Source: Bombyx mori (Eukaryota > Arthropoda > Insecta > Lepidoptera > Bombycidae). From it: a DNA stretch of 64,000 nt. The first letter of the stretch is position 1. Each line of letters opens with the position of its first letter. The notes below the pieces were generated by a model that was given only the letters and a program-made list of their open reading frames with translations, was not told the origin of the DNA and ran no database searches. The stretch is taken from NCBI RefSeq assembly GCF_030269925.1, contig NC_085130.1, positions 3,794,501 through 3,858,500 on the forward strand, given 5' to 3'. A program made the position numbers and the translations under genes. Below are positions 30,617 through 40,872 of this stretch, piece after piece.

Positions 30617-31255
30617 CCCAAAGTACCGTTTCAATCATAGTCCCTCCAACGAATCCACTCACGTGACGTTATGCAAATCAGTTGAGTATCTTATAACGGT
30701 AAAATATCATAGTAGCTGACATATACATACATGACATGAACCGGTCATCGTCCTCGCCGAACCCGTTGCTTGTGATGAAGGACTCGACGAGTAAATTAGC
30801 CCATAGACACAGCCCACTGAGTTTCTCCCCGGATCTTCTCAGTGGGTCGCATTTTCGATTCGGTGGTAGATTCTGCGAAGTACTGCTCTTGCTAGGGCCA
30901 GTGTTAGCAACACTCCCGGTTAGAGCCCCGTGAGCTCACCTACGCGGCAAAGAGAAGTTGAAATAGCCTCTCAAAGCTATCAGCAAAGGTACAGAAATAA
31001 ATAACTACATGAAGACATGGAGTTTAATATTTAGTTCACGGCTGCTTTGCTTTATGGAGAGAGAGAGTCCAAAGTACCATTTAAGTTTCCATCAAGTCAG
31101 TCCCTCCAACGAATCCGCTCACGTGACGCTTTGAAAATCAGTTGAGTATCTTATAACGCCAAAATATCATAGTAGCTCACATTTACATGACGCGGATTCA
31201 TGAGGTTTAATCTTTAGTTAACGGCTGCTATGCTTTTTGCTGCTTCGTGACAGAG
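30617..31255 (+). repeat. Tandem duplication (~190 bp unit) split by a Jockey insertion
   Basis: TCCCTCCAACGAATCC, CAGTTGAGTATCTTATAACG and AAAATATCATAGTAGCT occur at 30,641-30,725 and again at 31,101-31,180, followed in each unit by a GGTTTAAT/GAGTTTAAT...ACGGCTGC word. The first unit is interrupted by the Jockey fragment 30,735-30,997. Confidence 0.75.
30735..30997 (+). mobile_element. Jockey-type LINE 3' end
   Basis: Starts in the C-terminal codon region (ACCGGTCATCGTCCTCGCC), then the common 3' UTR, ending AGGTACAGAAATAAATAA. About 263 bp. Confidence 0.82.
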
Positions 31256-31589
31256 TCGTAGGAGATTATGTTACCAATCCTAAAAGTTAATAGTTCACTG
31301 AATAGTTCACTCGAACTAAGTACAACGTTCGCGACACATTGTTGTCTTAAGTTCGCCATGAACCTCTCGACAAACAAGGCCTTATTGAGCTGTCGTAATT
31401 CGCGTCTAGACTGAGCCTATGGTGTCGCTTGTACTCACTGCCAGACAAACACGGATATACAGTCTCGTCTAGTTCCAGTCCTAACTACTTCAATTTGCTA
31501 ATCGAAAATATGTCATAAATAAAGGTGGTTAAGCTATTAAGTGTTAAAAACGGATAGAGCTATTTATTCAAAGCCTAATTGACCAATAA

Positions 31590-31591
<2 letters not shown>

Positions 31592-31630
<39 letters not shown>

Positions 31631-31770
31631 TGAAAGAGAGAGAGAGAGTATATTCTTTATTGTATACAAAATTAATAAGCAATGCGAAACATTAACTACA
31701 AAAATAATACAACTGGTGTTCTTATCGCTAAAAGCGATCACTTCCAGACAGTGGACAGGCCAAATGATGG
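31592..31770 (-). mobile_element. LINE 3' end-like repeat beginning with (GA)n
   Basis: On the minus strand: CTGTCTGGAAGTGATCGC, TTTTAGCGATAAG, then CAATAAAGAATATAC and a CT-rich terminal run. The same order occurs at 58,826-58,985. This looks like a LINE 3' UTR with AATAAAG signal and microsatellite tail; the clade is not certain. Confidence 0.55.
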
Positions 31771-32044
31771 GTAACAAATTTTCAATTATTTCATTTCAAT
31801 CTATTTCATATCAAGTTATTTCATTACTAAGGTATTATTCTAAATGATTATAAACTATGTACCAGTGTGCTAGTTAATTACTGTGTACATTTAACTTTGA
31901 AACTGCACTACGGAACCCAAGATGCAAACTTTTGGCTTACTTTGGAATTAACTTCAACCAACTTCCTTTTACGGGATATTAATAATTGTGAAACTTGTAT
32001 ACTGATGTATGACTTTCAATATTATTTTTTGGTAAACTCTATTT
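31771..32044. other. No gene seen
   Basis: AT-rich, short chance frames. Confidence 0.5.
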
Positions 32045-32337
32045 TTTAAGATAATAATAAATAATAATTATAATAAATATTTACTAACAATCACACCACA
32101 TTAACTGGTCCCGTGATAAGTTCGTAAAGAACTTGTGTTACAGGTACCAGATAACGGAAATAAATGTAAGATTTTTATTATACACATACTTAAGATATAC
32201 ATATTTAAGATACATCCATAACCCTGGAAAAGACATTTATATTTATCATACAAATACCTTCCCTTGGCGGGATTCGAACCCGCGACCCCCTTGTGTAGTG
32301 ACCGTGTCACTTACCACTACACCAGACGGCCGGTAAC
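32045..32337 (-). mobile_element. tRNA-derived SINE (not Bm1)
   Basis: The minus-strand head has an A box (TGGTGTAGTGGTAAGTGAC) and a perfect B box inside GGGTTCGAATCCCGCC. It is followed by a body with ATTTCCGTTATCTGGTACC and an AT-rich tail (ATAATTATTATTTATTATT). The tRNA-like part (about 32,262-32,334) does not close a clean acceptor stem and runs into a body, so it is a SINE rather than a tRNA gene. Confidence 0.75.
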
Positions 32338-32516
32338 ATAAAATCGATAATTATGATTTTCTACTGGTCACTTAGAAACATGGGTGCTTAAACTGACGTA
32401 AATACATTCCAGCTAACTCTTCTATTCTAAGCCTTGCAATTTAGACATTATGCACTGCATCTAATATATGTATGTACATACGTATCAACACAAATATGTC
32501 CTGGATACTGTTATAC
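32338..32516. other. No gene seen
   Basis: Short spacer between two SINEs. Confidence 0.5.
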
Positions 32517-32757
32517 TTTTTTTTATTGCGTAGATGGGTGGATGAGCTCACAGCCCACCTGGTGATAAGTGGTTACTGGAGCCCATACACATTTACAACG
32601 TAAATGCGCCACCCACCTTGAGATATAAGTTCTAAGGTCTCAATATAGTTACAACGGCTGGCCCACCCTTCTAACCGAAACGCATTACTGCTTCACGCCA
32701 GAAATAAGCAGGGCGGTGGTACCTACCCGTGCGGACTCACAAGAGGTCCTACCACCA
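32517..32757 (-). mobile_element. Bm1 SINE, 5'-truncated
   Basis: Antisense 3' domain, T-run at left, ending GTCCTACCACCA. Confidence 0.88.
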
Positions 32758-32994
32758 CCTCTTCAACCTGATTCCAAAGTTGTCCCGAAGAAGGCAGCGT
32801 CTTGGCTATGTCTGTAACCTGTGCCTCTGCTAGTGAAGGCATAAGTAACCCGGCGTTTAATGAATTAAAAACTTTGTAACTAATTAATAATAATAATACA
32901 CAAAGAAACAGCTATTTATATGAATAATAATAATAACCGTCATCACGTAGACTATACATTAGACACTGTATAGCCATCATACTAAGACTATACA

Positions 32995-33187
32995 TCTATA
33001 TATATAAAAATGAATTGCTGTTCGTTAGTCTGGCTAAAAGTCGAGAACGGCTGGACCGATTTGGCTAATTTTGGTCTTGAATTATTTGTGGAAGTCCAGA
33101 GAAGGTTTAAAAGGTGGATAAATATGAAAATGCTCGGAATTAAATAAAAATAACAGTAGATTATTAGGTATAACCGGGTCAGTTAGT
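32995..33187 (+). mobile_element. Short Helitron, family H2
   Basis: A|TCTATATATATAAAAATG start; 3' end GGGTCAGTTAG, with CTAG mutated to TTAG. About 193 bp. Confidence 0.75.
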
Positions 33188-33610
33188 AAATAATAAAAAT
33201 CTTACGTTACGGACGTTTTTTCCCGGTTAGGGTACGTACCCCTCCGCATCGTCCCATAAGGAACTTCGTTCCAAAAACTCAACCCACGTTCAAACATTTG
33301 AACTAGATTATTTCACATCTAGTAATCATAGATCTTCGCGACGCATCCTTGAGAGTTTTGCCCGGAGTTCTCACAGGCTTTGACAATCCACGCTCGGCTA
33401 GACCATACCTACATACGTCTTCTATTGTTTTACGACTACAAAACGCGCCGTGTAATTTCAACGGCTTGACGTGTACTTACTGTTTTGTTGATGTCAAAAT
33501 TGTTTTAGTTTTGTGAAATGATGGAATGGCATACGCGGCTCTGAGATAAACCAAGTTACGTCTTCCGGGTCCATGAGCAGAGATGATCGTGTATGGCCAC
33601 TGTGGGCTTT
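33188..33610. other. No gene seen
   Basis: Moderately GC-richer than its surroundings but without an open frame or repeat match. Confidence 0.5.
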
Positions 33611-33782
33611 GTGTGCTACTGCGAATATTTTAACGTTCTCGATAGCGTAAAAGTTAACTCAAATTTGTATGCAGTTGGAACAGCGCCCCTAGCGGCAAAG
33701 GTAGGCAAACGTTCCAACTCCATACAAATTTGAGTTAACTTTTACGCTATCGAGAACGTTAAAAAACTCGCACTAAGCACAC
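33611..33782. mobile_element. Foldback MITE, family M (complete copy)
   Basis: 172 bp and almost fully self-complementary. The left arm runs GTGTGCTACTGCGAAT...AACGTTCTCGATAGCG...GTTAACTCAAATTTG and the right arm is its inverse, meeting around CGCCCCTAGCGGC. Long inverted repeats and small size are typical of Tc1/mariner-type foldback MITEs; the parent transposase is not in the window. Confidence 0.85.
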
Positions 33783-34155
33783 TGATATCACTGACAGTAC
33801 AGTACAGGTGATGGACTACGCTTCACTGGTGATATTGTGAGCTTGAATAGTGCCCCAAAGGCCACGAAGCTGTCTTTTTGTAACATTTTCATTGACTTCA
33901 AATACAAAATTCCATTGGCGATACAAAATTTAAGACAAACTCTTTTTTCGATGTTTTTAAACTTTATTAAATTGTATGTAGGTTGGTATCTAGGTATAAT
34001 ATAACTAATAACAGCACCGTATTTTATGTAAACACAGCTCAAATTCCGCGCTAAAATGGACAAACAGCTGTGTCAATCTGTCAACATAAATGGTTGGAAG
34101 CTTAAACAAATCATCCATTCCCGTTACTTCTTGGAATGAATGTAAACTCTAATAA
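33783..34155. other. No supported gene; a 91-codon minus-strand frame at 33,788-34,063
   Basis: The frame (start MSILARNLSCVYIKYG) is longer than most chance frames here, but it has no domain, repeat or splice support. It may be an old exon or chance. Confidence 0.35.
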
Positions 34156-34515
34156 TCTATACAAATAAATAAAATTGGAGTGTCTGTTTGTATAAATAAA
34201 ATAACTTTTTACTAAATGCGTAAGCATGTATACCATACTCATACAGTACACATACCAAAACAACATTTTTTTTTTATTTTGTCTGTTTGTCTGTTTGTTC
34301 CGGCTAATCTCTGGAACGGCTGGATCGATTTTGACCAGACTTTCACTGATAGGTAGCTGATGATATAAGGAATAACTTAGGCTACTTTTTTTTAGATTAG
34401 CTTCGCCCCGCGGCATCATCCGCAGTACGACAATAGCCCCGGGTTGCATCGCGGGCCTCAGCTATCAATAATAAATTACAGTCCCCTCAACGAAGCGAGC
34501 GCGGGTCACTATATA
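34156..34515 (+). mobile_element. Helitron-like element (3' end damaged)
   Basis: A|TCTATACAAATAAATAAAA start and a GC-richer 3' part ending GAGCGCGGGTCACTATATAG|T. The CTAG end is not clean. It includes CGGCTGGATCGATTTTGACC, typical of the 5' region of lepidopteran Helitrons. Confidence 0.6.
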
Positions 34516-34848
34516 GTTTTAAAATATGATTCGAGTATAGTGACGTGGTGGGCCATTGCGGATCATTCGGTACTCACTAGTATCTAGTATACTATAGACA
34601 CTAGTGAGTATGGACTGGTATTTTGTAGTTATTATTCTGAGACATACCAAAGTGTTTTCGGTTAAATAAAACCTGTTTATTACATATTTTATCCGGATCC
34701 CGGGCTCTTAACAATGGTTTACTCCTGTCAAAGCAAACAATGTAACAGTAAATAATGATCTCTGTTCAAAAGGATGTACGTGAGGTACTCAATAGCGATA
34801 CTAGTACAAATTAGCGATACACACGGCTAGAGCGTTAGACGAGCATCG
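34516..34848. other. No gene seen; short palindrome near 34,575-34,612
   Basis: CACTAGTATCTAGTATACTA and TAGACACTAGTGAG form a local imperfect palindrome. Otherwise unassigned. Confidence 0.5.
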
Positions 34849-35018
34849 CAAAGAAAGAAAGAAAGAAAGAAATCATTTATTCGCCAAGCATAGTGAAAAT
34901 GAGTTATTACATAAATTAAAAGCAGCGTGTATGCTTTGTCATTATTTGACATGCGAATTTTAGTGCAGTGCATAGTTACAATATTATATAATTTACCATT
35001 CATTCATCCATAATTCAA

Positions 35019-37871
35019 CTAATAATTAAAAATCCATTTATTTTCAATGTCATCCCCAAGAAAATCATTCACGTGATAATAATTTTCACTAATAAGATTA
35101 CCTTTTAGGTTTTTTTTAAAATTAAAATCATCTAAGTCTCTTAATTTCTTCGGTAGTTTATTAAATATCCTAACGCTCATACATAGTATACTATTATTCT
35201 TTAATGTAGTTTTGGTTTTTGGAAAACATAGCTTATCGTCGCGTCGATTTCTGTTTGCCACATTAGACATCTTAGTGAATCTATTGGGACAAGTTTTAAC
35301 AAAAGATGCAACTTCGTATATATATAGACAAGGAAGGGTAAAAAGTTTATGCTTTGCAAAATATGGCTTGCAGCTGTCGGCTATTGCCAATCCAAACATA
35401 GACCTTAAACACCTTTTTTGTGCCTTAAAAACTTGATCTTTCTGCGTTGAGTTTCCCCAGAAAATTATTCCATATCTAAGACAGGATTCAATTACACCAC
35501 GATATGCAGTTAGTAAGGCGTCTGTGTTTAAAATAGAGGATAATTTAAAGAGTGCATAGGCCGAGGAGCTGACACGTTTACACAGTCCGTCTGTATGAGA
35601 TTTCCAATCTAATTTGTTGTCAATTTTTACACCGAGGAAATCTACATTTTCTGTTTCATATATATGATTGTTATTATTATAAATGGTCAAATTTATATAT
35701 TTATTTCTTTGATAAAATTGCATAAATTTTGTTTTTTCTAAATTAATTATTAAATTATTTTTATCAAGCCAAGATATTATTGAATGAAGAGTACTATTAA
35801 TATCGTGTTCATATAAAATGTCATTTCTACACCTAATAGTTATGGTGCTGTCGTCTGCAAAAAGGGTCATAGGGTGGTCAATTGAATTTGGAAAATCATT
35901 AATGTAAATTATAAATAAGAGAGGCCCAAGTACGCTTCCTTGCGGAACACCGTATGTGATCTTACGTTTGTTAGACTTAAATTTAAGTTCTGTTTTTTTT
36001 ACAAAATCTATGTTACTAATTTCAGTGTATTGTATTCGATCTTTTAAATAAGACTCCAATAAGTTTAATATATTTCCTCGCATCCCGCAGTATTCCAATT
36101 TACTTAACAGTATGTTAAAATCGACATGATCGAAAGCTTGAGTCATATCGCAGAAAAGAGCAGTGATGTAGTTACCCTTGTCCATATCACATGTAATAAC
36201 GTTCAAAAAGTCGAAAATTGCCATATTTATATTTTTATTTTGACGAAATCCTTTTTGGTTTTCAAGCAGAACGTTATATTTTTCAAGAAAATCATATATT
36301 TCTTTGTACAAAAACTTTTCAACTATCTTAGAGAAAACAGGTAGCAAAGCCACTGGTCTATAAAACTCCATTAGCTCTCTATTCTCTTTTTTAAAAAGTG
36401 GTTTCACGACAGCCGTTTTAAGTTTTGTGGGAAATATGCCTGTACTGATACATAGGTTAGTTATATAACAGATGTGGGGACTTATCAGTTCAGCCACTGA
36501 TTTTATAACTTTTGTGCTTATTTCATCATAACCAACACTACTAGAATTTTTTAAATTTTTGATTATTATTTTAATATCTAATGGCGTACTAGGTGATATA
36601 AATATTGAGTTATTTAACTTTGGAACAAACTGTAACACATTATTTCCTAAATTCGTAGATGGTACTACTTTATCAACAAAATAATTGTTAAAATAGTTTG
36701 CTATGGCTTGTGGATTCGTCACAAGTTTGTTATTTACTTTAATCGTGCTGATAAAGTTTTTTGGCTTATAATTTTTAGACTGGTTTATTATTTGCCAAGT
36801 GGTTTTTGATTTATTAAAAGAGTTATTTATATTAAATGAATTTTGTGCTTTTTGTGTAAGTTTTATGATTTTCTTTAATCTTTTAGAGTATTGCTTTAGA
36901 TAATTTTTATTTATTAAAGAAGGGTTATGCCTATACAACCAAACAAGTTTTCTTTTCTTTTTTACACATAGTTTTATACCACGTGATATCCACTTAGCCT
37001 TTTTGTGTAATCGAATAAATATTTGTTTTTCCGGAAAACAAAGGTCATAAAAGAGTTTGAAAATCTCAAGAAAATTATCATAGGCCTTATTTGGATCATC
37101 AGTACTATACATTTCAGTAAAAGAGTAGTTGATTAAGCAATCACGGAATTTTCCTAAATTTTCTTTACAGTAGTCTCTTCGTTTTATTTTCCAGCCGTTA
37201 ATAATAGAAAATTGTTTAGTTGGAAACTTAATCAACTGTGCCGTGTGATCAGACATTGCGAATTCAATTATATCTGTAGTACATGAGGAAGTTGAATTAT
37301 GAATGAAATTGTCAATACAAGTTAAACTACGAAGTCTAGTTGGTTGTCTTACTGCTAAGGTCAAGTTAAAATTTAATAGCATACATTCAAAATTTATAGT
37401 ATCGTTATTCAATTCCAAAATGTTAATATTGAAGTCACCGGCTATCAGAATACGCTTTTTTGATTTCTTTGTAATCATACAAATCAAACCTTCAAATTTA
37501 TTAAAAAATACATGTATATTTTGTGGATTAGGTACTCGATATACACATATAATTATTGTATCACAATGTGTCAAGTATACCCCGCAACACTCAAAAAGGC
37601 CTGGTATTGACATCTCAGCTATGCCTGGCATATCTTTCCATTGGTGACAATTTTTTATAAGTATGCAAACTCCCCCTCGTTTAATATTATTTCTACTAAA
37701 ACAAGAAGCTAAATTGTAATTAGGTAGAACAAGATGTTTTTCATATCCCCTCATCATAAAGTGTTCCGTGATGCATAGTACGTCTACGGATACGTGTTTT
37801 TCATTCAGTTCATTTAGACACACTGAAAGAATATCGGTCTTGCTAAGAAGGCTCGCTATGTTTTGGTGCAT
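35019..37871 (-). CDS. LINE ORF2: APE endonuclease and reverse transcriptase (CR1-like)
   Basis: 950 codons without a stop. Endonuclease: HQNI at the very N-terminus (residues 2-5), the catalytic Glu in CITEHFM (36), AGDFNIN at 144-150 and SDH at 207-209. RT: FYRPVALLPVFSKIVEKFL near 503-520, KGFRQNKN, FCDMTQAFDHV near 563-573, GVPQGSVLGPLLFIIYIND at 631-649 and the catalytic FADD at 671-674. No RNase H and no zinc knuckle follow. The ATG lies 16 bases inside the end of ORF1 in another frame, so ORF2 is reached by reinitiation or frameshift. The first Met leaves almost nothing before HQNI, so an upstream non-AUG or fused start is possible. Confidence 0.93.
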   Translation of the reverse strand: MHQNIASLLSKTDILSVCLNELNEKHVSVDVLCITEHFMMRGYEKHLVLPNYNLASCFSRNNIKRGGVCILIKNCHQWKDMPGIAEMSIPGLFECCGVYLTHCDTIIICVYRVPNPQNIHVFFNKFEGLICMITKKSKKRILIAGDFNINILELNNDTINFECMLLNFNLTLAVRQPTRLRSLTCIDNFIHNSTSSCTTDIIEFAMSDHTAQLIKFPTKQFSIINGWKIKRRDYCKENLGKFRDCLINYSFTEMYSTDDPNKAYDNFLEIFKLFYDLCFPEKQIFIRLHKKAKWISRGIKLCVKKKRKLVWLYRHNPSLINKNYLKQYSKRLKKIIKLTQKAQNSFNINNSFNKSKTTWQIINQSKNYKPKNFISTIKVNNKLVTNPQAIANYFNNYFVDKVVPSTNLGNNVLQFVPKLNNSIFISPSTPLDIKIIIKNLKNSSSVGYDEISTKVIKSVAELISPHICYITNLCISTGIFPTKLKTAVVKPLFKKENRELMEFYRPVALLPVFSKIVEKFLYKEIYDFLEKYNVLLENQKGFRQNKNINMAIFDFLNVITCDMDKGNYITALFCDMTQAFDHVDFNILLSKLEYCGMRGNILNLLESYLKDRIQYTEISNIDFVKKTELKFKSNKRKITYGVPQGSVLGPLLFIIYINDFPNSIDHPMTLFADDSTITIRCRNDILYEHDINSTLHSIISWLDKNNLIINLEKTKFMQFYQRNKYINLTIYNNNNHIYETENVDFLGVKIDNKLDWKSHTDGLCKRVSSSAYALFKLSSILNTDALLTAYRGVIESCLRYGIIFWGNSTQKDQVFKAQKRCLRSMFGLAIADSCKPYFAKHKLFTLPCLYIYEVASFVKTCPNRFTKMSNVANRNRRDDKLCFPKTKTTLKNNSILCMSVRIFNKLPKKLRDLDDFNFKKNLKGNLISENYYHVNDFLGDDIENKWIFNY

Positions 37872-39109
37872 GACGTATATGTGTCTGTTATAAAAAACTC
37901 TTTATTTTGGATTTCGCAACTATCTTCTAAAGTGCTGTCTGAGGTATTAGAAGAGTTAATATACATTACCAAAGAGCAAATATCTCTCAAAATAACTTTG
38001 AAGCCAAAATTATTAACGGAACCCATTTTCCTATAAAACATACGATAGTCATAACTTAAGTTTAAATTGGAATCCACCAAATATGCATATTCGTTAGCTA
38101 GGATGTCAATGTACAATAAATGATTAAATAATTCAATTCTTCTATTAAATACATTATAGAGATATCCAATTTTAAAAGTTGGTAAACATACAATAATATT
38201 AGTGTGTTGTATTGCCATTAATTTTACTCTTAAAAAAGAAATCAAAATAGAATAATCTTGCGTATATTTAAAATCATCATCCCCAACTTGAATTACACAG
38301 TAGTCATTTAACGTGTAGGAACTTAGTTTTGCCTCAATTCCATGAAGCAGTTGAATAACACCGCGAGATGGCATTAAGTAGTGAATTACGTTGTAGTATT
38401 TTTTATCAAATACATTTTCTGAGATAGAAGATACTTTGTTGGTTTTGTTGCTACTTATTATGCAAATATTGTGCTTTGACGAAACAATGCTATCATTATT
38501 TTGTACCGTGAATACACGAGTATGTGCACTGTGATTAGAGAGTTGCATTTGTTGAGAGGTGAGGGTGGGTGTGAAATTTTTTTCCTTGCGTAGTTGACCA
38601 CTGCTGTTATTCACTTTAATTTGAGGGCAGTTGCTCTCGGTCTGTACTGAGCTGTTTTTAAATGTTTTTTCAGAAGACAAGTTAAAATCTGTCTGTGTTT
38701 CTTTGTTATTTGTAGCTGTTAAAATATTGGTTTGAGTTGTTTTACGTTTATGTTTACTTCTGAGTGTTACGTTTAGTTGCGATGTGGATTTTATAGGAGA
38801 CTTCTTAGCTACCGGGCTCAATGATATTGTTTTTAACAGCTCATTTTTCTTCATAAGTTCGTCATTAATACGTTTAAGTGTGGAATTTTCTTGTAATAAC
38901 GCCTCTATTTCACAATTTGCACTGCTTAATTCTGTAGTAAGCCTTTGAATCTGGTCATTGGTTGTTAACGATTGATTTTCCTCATCAGAAAGTTCCGGCA
39001 TACTTGAGCTTGTTAAATCTAATGTTCGATTCATAGTAGACGAATCATTTCTGTTAGTGTCTGAGTGAGTGGGGTTTCGTCGAAATGTGATGTTATCTAG
39101 GAAGTTCAT
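37856..39109 (-). CDS. LINE ORF1: coiled-coil protein with weak SGNH/esterase-like region
   Basis: 417 codons. Residues 51-95 form a leucine-rich coiled coil (QRLTTELSSANCEIEALLQE). Residues 100-200 are polar and basic, with several KRK clusters. Residues 214-385 have alternating hydrophobic strands: ICIISSN (215-221), CVIQVGDDDF (271-280) and TNIIVCLPTF (303-312). That spacing resembles the SGNH-hydrolase domain found in CR1-group ORF1 proteins, but the catalytic Ser/His cannot be assigned with confidence. The expected role is RNA binding and particle assembly. No Cys-His zinc knuckle is present. The stop TAG is at 37,856-37,858, inside ORF2. Confidence 0.8.
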   Translation of the reverse strand: MNFLDNITFRRNPTHSDTNRNDSSTMNRTLDLTSSSMPELSDEENQSLTTNDQIQRLTTELSSANCEIEALLQENSTLKRINDELMKKNELLKTISLSPVAKKSPIKSTSQLNVTLRSKHKRKTTQTNILTATNNKETQTDFNLSSEKTFKNSSVQTESNCPQIKVNNSSGQLRKEKNFTPTLTSQQMQLSNHSAHTRVFTVQNNDSIVSSKHNICIISSNKTNKVSSISENVFDKKYYNVIHYLMPSRGVIQLLHGIEAKLSSYTLNDYCVIQVGDDDFKYTQDYSILISFLRVKLMAIQHTNIIVCLPTFKIGYLYNVFNRRIELFNHLLYIDILANEYAYLVDSNLNLSYDYRMFYRKMGSVNNFGFKVILRDICSLVMYINSSNTSDSTLEDSCEIQNKEFFITDTYTSCTKT

Positions 39110-39260
39110 TGTAACTCAGTATAAATCCGCAGTGAGATTCCCGTATCGAATTCACTTTAAACAAAATGTTGCACTTTGTTTGAATTTCACTTTGAAAACA
39201 CTACTGCAGCATATTTACACAATGATAAAGCACAAATTGAAGAATTTAAGACACTCAACG

Positions 39261-39522
39261 TAATAAGATTATTTTAACTAAATAAATTTTGTAAGATGTC
39301 AACGTACAATGCAATCGCTCGACACGGTTCCCACGGCAACGAGTGGAACAATAAAATATAATGGATCTTGGGTCTTGGCGAATGCGGTTCGCCGCAATAA
39401 ACGATAATAACATTGGTACAATGAAATTAATACACACAGTCTAAGCCCCACACGATCTTCTTGGGTTTTCTTGAGGTTTTAGTATGCCTAATTCAAACTG
39501 GTGTAATAGTAAACCAACTTTT
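39261..39522. other. No gene seen; possible 5' leader of the CR1-like LINE
   Basis: Contains CGACACGGTTCCCACGGCAAC and other non-repeat sequence. Whether it belongs to the LINE cannot be decided from one copy. Confidence 0.4.
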
Positions 39523-39733
39523 ACTGGTGGTAGGACCTCTTGAGAGCCCGCGCGGGTAGGTACCACTGCCCTGCCTATTTCTGCCGTGAAGCAGTAATGC
39601 GTTTCGGTTTGAAGGGTGGGGCAGCCGTTGCAACTATACTTGAGACCTTAGAACTTATATGTCTATGGGCTCCAGTAACCACTTAACACCAGGTGGGCTG
39701 TGAGCTCGTCCACCCATCTAAGCAATAAAAAAA
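39523..39733 (+). mobile_element. Bm1 SINE with 30-base internal deletion
   Basis: ACTGGTGGTAGGACC to GCAATAAAAAAA; the block between AACTTATAT and GTCTATGGGC is missing. Confidence 0.87.
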
Positions 39734-39794
39734 TAAAAAATATTGGTTAATTTTTTGCAGCGTTTCGAATATTTCGAATATAATATGAAAACTA

Positions 39795-39967
39795 ATCGTC
39801 GGATTATCTCAGTGGGTCGCGTTTCCGATCCGGTGGTAGATTCTGCGAAGCACGGTTCTTCCTAGGGCTGGTGTTAGCAACAACGTCAGGTTTGAGCCCC
39901 GTGAGCTCACCTACTTGTCCGGTTACGCTGAAATGTTCTCTCAAGAACATCAGCTTAGGTAGGTAAA
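39795..39967 (+). mobile_element. Jockey-type LINE 3' UTR, variant subfamily
   Basis: GGATTATCTCAGTGGGTCGC through CATCAGCTTAGGTAGG; shares its tail variant with the 2506-2814 copy. Confidence 0.8.
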
Positions 39968-40872
39968 TCTATTATTACCGGGAGTTCACAAATCGTCATC
40001 AGTCCGGAGACGTCCACTACGGAACAAAAGCGTCTCCTAAGGCTGCTACTAAAGTGACCTTCAGTAGGTCGATTAACCTTATAGGAGGTTTATCCACGCT
40101 GCATCTTTGAATGCGTAGTGGTCACTCTGGAAATTTATGGGCCCTGCAGCCATACGAGCCCTGCAAACTGTCACTTCAACCTCGCAATCCTTCGGGCTAT
40201 GTCATTTGTTGTTCTCCTGTGAACCTCCTTATTCCTGACTCGGTCTCTTTCGATTCGTCTTTGTGTGACCTTGAGCCTCTGATAAGGCCAGTTGTGCGGC
40301 ACGTCTTACTGCTGTATGTTAACACTGGCAACAAACATGTCAAATACTTTTGCCTTGCGATACTGAGGAATTAGAACTGAGAAGAATTTGAGTGTAAGTG
40401 ATTTATGTACTCGAAGTTAATGTTGATGCCTAAACCTTTTCATTCCACCTTGAAAACATCCTCTAATGCAATGCAATGCTCCTCACGCCACGCTGCAGAA
40501 GCATGAGTCCCGAAGTCCAGACTTATAATCGAACTGACACTACTGTTTTTTCGTTCAAAGACCTCAAAGCCTTTGATGTACCGATAATCGGCTTGGCACC
40601 ATTTGTGAGACAGCTTAGATCTCGATCGAATGTAATGCTTTCTACTGCAAACATCACATTGTTTAAAAAAACAGCATCGTCAATGTAGCTACACTCCGAA
40701 TTGCTATCGCTTAATCTTAGAATTCAACTCGGAATCAATGTCTTAAAGATGTAGGTTTAACAACAATTGTCAATTTATCATCATCATCGAACGTTAGAGG
40801 GAGATGCGATTTGCAACAAAACAGACAATAAGGTCGAAAATACATTTCAAATGCTACGTACCTACCTAATGA
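39968..40872. other. No supported gene
   Basis: Less AT-rich than most spacers, with plus-strand frames of 87 (40,111-40,374) and 70 codons (40,476-40,688). Neither has recognisable motifs or splice context. Possibly remains of an old element. Confidence 0.4.

Larger units (their letters stand above)
34849..39260 (-). mobile_element. Two-ORF LINE, CR1/L2/Daphne-like
   Basis: About 4.4 kb antisense. Order on its own strand: a 5' leader of at least 150 bases, ORF1 (coiled coil plus esterase-like region), ORF2 (EN-RT), a short 3' UTR and a terminal microsatellite (TTTC)5 at 34,849-34,872, not a poly(A). ORF1 has no zinc knuckles, ORF2 has no RNase H domain, and the tail is a microsatellite; together these point to the CR1-related superfamily. 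The 5' limit is a guess. No target duplication was found. Much more AT-rich than the R1-clade LINE. Confidence 0.85.

Noticed and set aside
30531..30660. Arg/Glu-rich frames over the GA-rich tract
   Set aside because: Translation of a microsatellite; not evidence for a gene.
32262..32334. A possible tRNA gene on the minus strand (good A and B boxes)
   Set aside because: The acceptor stem does not close and the sequence continues into a SINE body with an AT-rich tail, so it is a tRNA-derived SINE head.
33788..34063. A 91-codon minus-strand frame as a host gene
   Set aside because: No domain, no splice signals, no second copy; length is within what chance can give in AT-rich DNA.
39968..40872. 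Two plus-strand frames of 87 and 70 codons as exons
   Set aside because: No recognisable motif and no plausible donor/acceptor arrangement; listed only as an unexplained stretch.
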